Positions 5,724 through 6,437 of a stretch of DNA of 6,437 bases are shown here, in pieces. Source of the DNA: a bacterium (GTDB lineage: Bacteria; UBA9089; JASEGY01); contig JASEGY010000213.1 in the NCBI GenBank assembly GCA_030019105.1, positions 1 through 6,437 of the forward strand. The letters run 5' to 3'. The position numbers and the translations under genes were made by a program. Positions within the stretch are counted from its first letter, which is position 1; every line of letters starts with the position of its first letter. The notes beneath the pieces were generated by a model. That model saw only the letters and a list, made by a program, of their open reading frames with translations. It had not been told where the DNA came from and made no database searches.

Positions 5724-6437
5724 ATGTCAGAACCCAAATATTACGCAGAATATAATACAGATATGATAATTAGAGAAAAATATTTCCCAGATTTTAATTA
5801 TAAAGGAATTATGGTCGAAGTCGGTGGAGCAACTCCAGAATTTTTGTCCATGTCTAAACATTTTAAGGACTATGGGTGGAGAACGATTATAATTGAGCCC
5901 AATCCTATGTTTGTAAAGAAACATAAGTCTGCTGGTAATGAGGTTTATGAATACGCATGTTCATTCGAAGATAAAGACAATATTGACTTTTTTGTTGTAA
6001 GTCAAGAAGTTAATGCATATGGAGGCGTAGTTACAGACCATTCCTTTTCTTCTTTAAGATTAAAAGAAGATTATTTGACTAAAACTAATTTTATTCCCAC
6101 ATCATCAAATTCAAAACTTATAAAAGTAAACGTTAGAAGATTAAATACAATATTATCTGAATTAAAAATAAATAAAATTGATTTACTGTCCATTGATACT
6201 GAGGGATGGGAGATTGAAGTAATGAAAGGTTTTGATCCTAACAGAATCGAATGTAGCGTAATTGTTTTAGAAAATTTTACTCATGAAGATTCATACATAA
6301 AATATATGGAATCAATCGGTTATTTTATAGATAAAATAGTAGATTACAATTATACTCGACAGTTAAAAGTTCTCCGTAAGCTATTGGTACTGTTGACTTT
6401 TGCAGAACTGCCCGTCATTAAAGGTAAGTGGCCTATT
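5724..6437 (+). CDS. FkbM family methyltransferase, 3' end beyond window
   Basis: The frame is open from ATG 5724 to the last base, 238 codons without a stop. FkbM enzymes are SAM-dependent O-methyltransferases, many acting on sugars of polysaccharides, glycolipids or secondary metabolites. Seen: SAM motif I as VEVGGATPEF (residues 31-40; the usual form is D/E-V-G), the acidic strand IIIEPNP (55-61), the family hallmark IDTEGWE (157-163), and LENF (182-185) on the next strand. The fold seems complete by VDYNYTR (206-212), where many relatives end. The following 26 residues, from QLKVLRKLL, look different, and the codons change from strongly AT-ending to a mix with CTC, CGT, CTG, CCC and GTC. 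This may be a real tail or a junction with foreign DNA. The gene is more AT-rich than the ATPase and AlbA_2 genes, which suits glycan genes acquired by transfer. Confidence 0.88.
   Translation, partial: MSEPKYYAEYNTDMIIREKYFPDFNYKGIMVEVGGATPEFLSMSKHFKDYGWRTIIIEPNPMFVKKHKSAGNEVYEYACSFEDKDNIDFFVVSQEVNAYGGVVTDHSFSSLRLKEDYLTKTNFIPTSSNSKLIKVNVRRLNTILSELKINKIDLLSIDTEGWEIEVMKGFDPNRIECSVIVLENFTHEDSYIKYMESIGYFIDKIVDYNYTRQLKVLRKLLVLLTFAELPVIKGKWPI

Overview
The window is bacterial: strong Shine-Dalgarno sites (AAGGAGG, GGAGGAG), long plus-strand genes, moderate to low GC. It carries five plus-strand genes separated by unusually repeat-rich, non-coding gaps. The mix of an archaeal-type AAA ATPase, an AlbA_2/HATPase regulator, sugar-related radical SAM and FkbM genes, and many short palindromic repeats would suit an uncultivated deep-branching bacterium such as a candidate phylum or a PVC relative. 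That placement is inference; nothing here fixes the taxonomy.

Layout. (1) 124-1266 encodes an archaeal-type P-loop ATPase with a C-terminal winged helix. (2) 1267-1706 is a 440-base gap with one copy of a dispersed palindromic repeat, a perfect 14-base AT-rich palindrome, a strong long-stem hairpin, short direct repeats spaced 19 bases apart and a TATAAT box. (3) 1707-3062 encodes an AlbA_2 (Schlafen-like) regulator with a RecG/HATPase_c_4-type middle and a C-terminal winged helix. (4) 3117-4760 encodes a two-part protein: an N-terminal SpsF/CMP-KDO-synthetase-like nucleotidyltransferase fold fused to a radical SAM/SPASM enzyme. (5) 4761-5021 is a gap with three more copies of the dispersed repeat, one inverted. 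(6) 5022-5495 encodes a small helical protein of unknown function. (7) 5501-5670 is a compact element with 53-base imperfect terminal inverted repeats and nested hairpins. (8) 5724 to the window end is an FkbM-family methyltransferase, open at its 3' end.

The right half (3117-6437) reads as part of a surface-polysaccharide or protein-glycan locus: a nucleotidyltransferase-like/radical SAM fusion, a small unknown protein and a sugar O-methyltransferase. The left half (ATPase and AlbA_2 regulator) has no evident metabolic link to it, and both genes belong to families often found in accessory or mobile regions. No clear new multi-gene system is visible. The best leads are the degenerate cytidylyltransferase-radical SAM fusion, the small duplicated-looking protein next to it, and two families of structured intergenic repeats.
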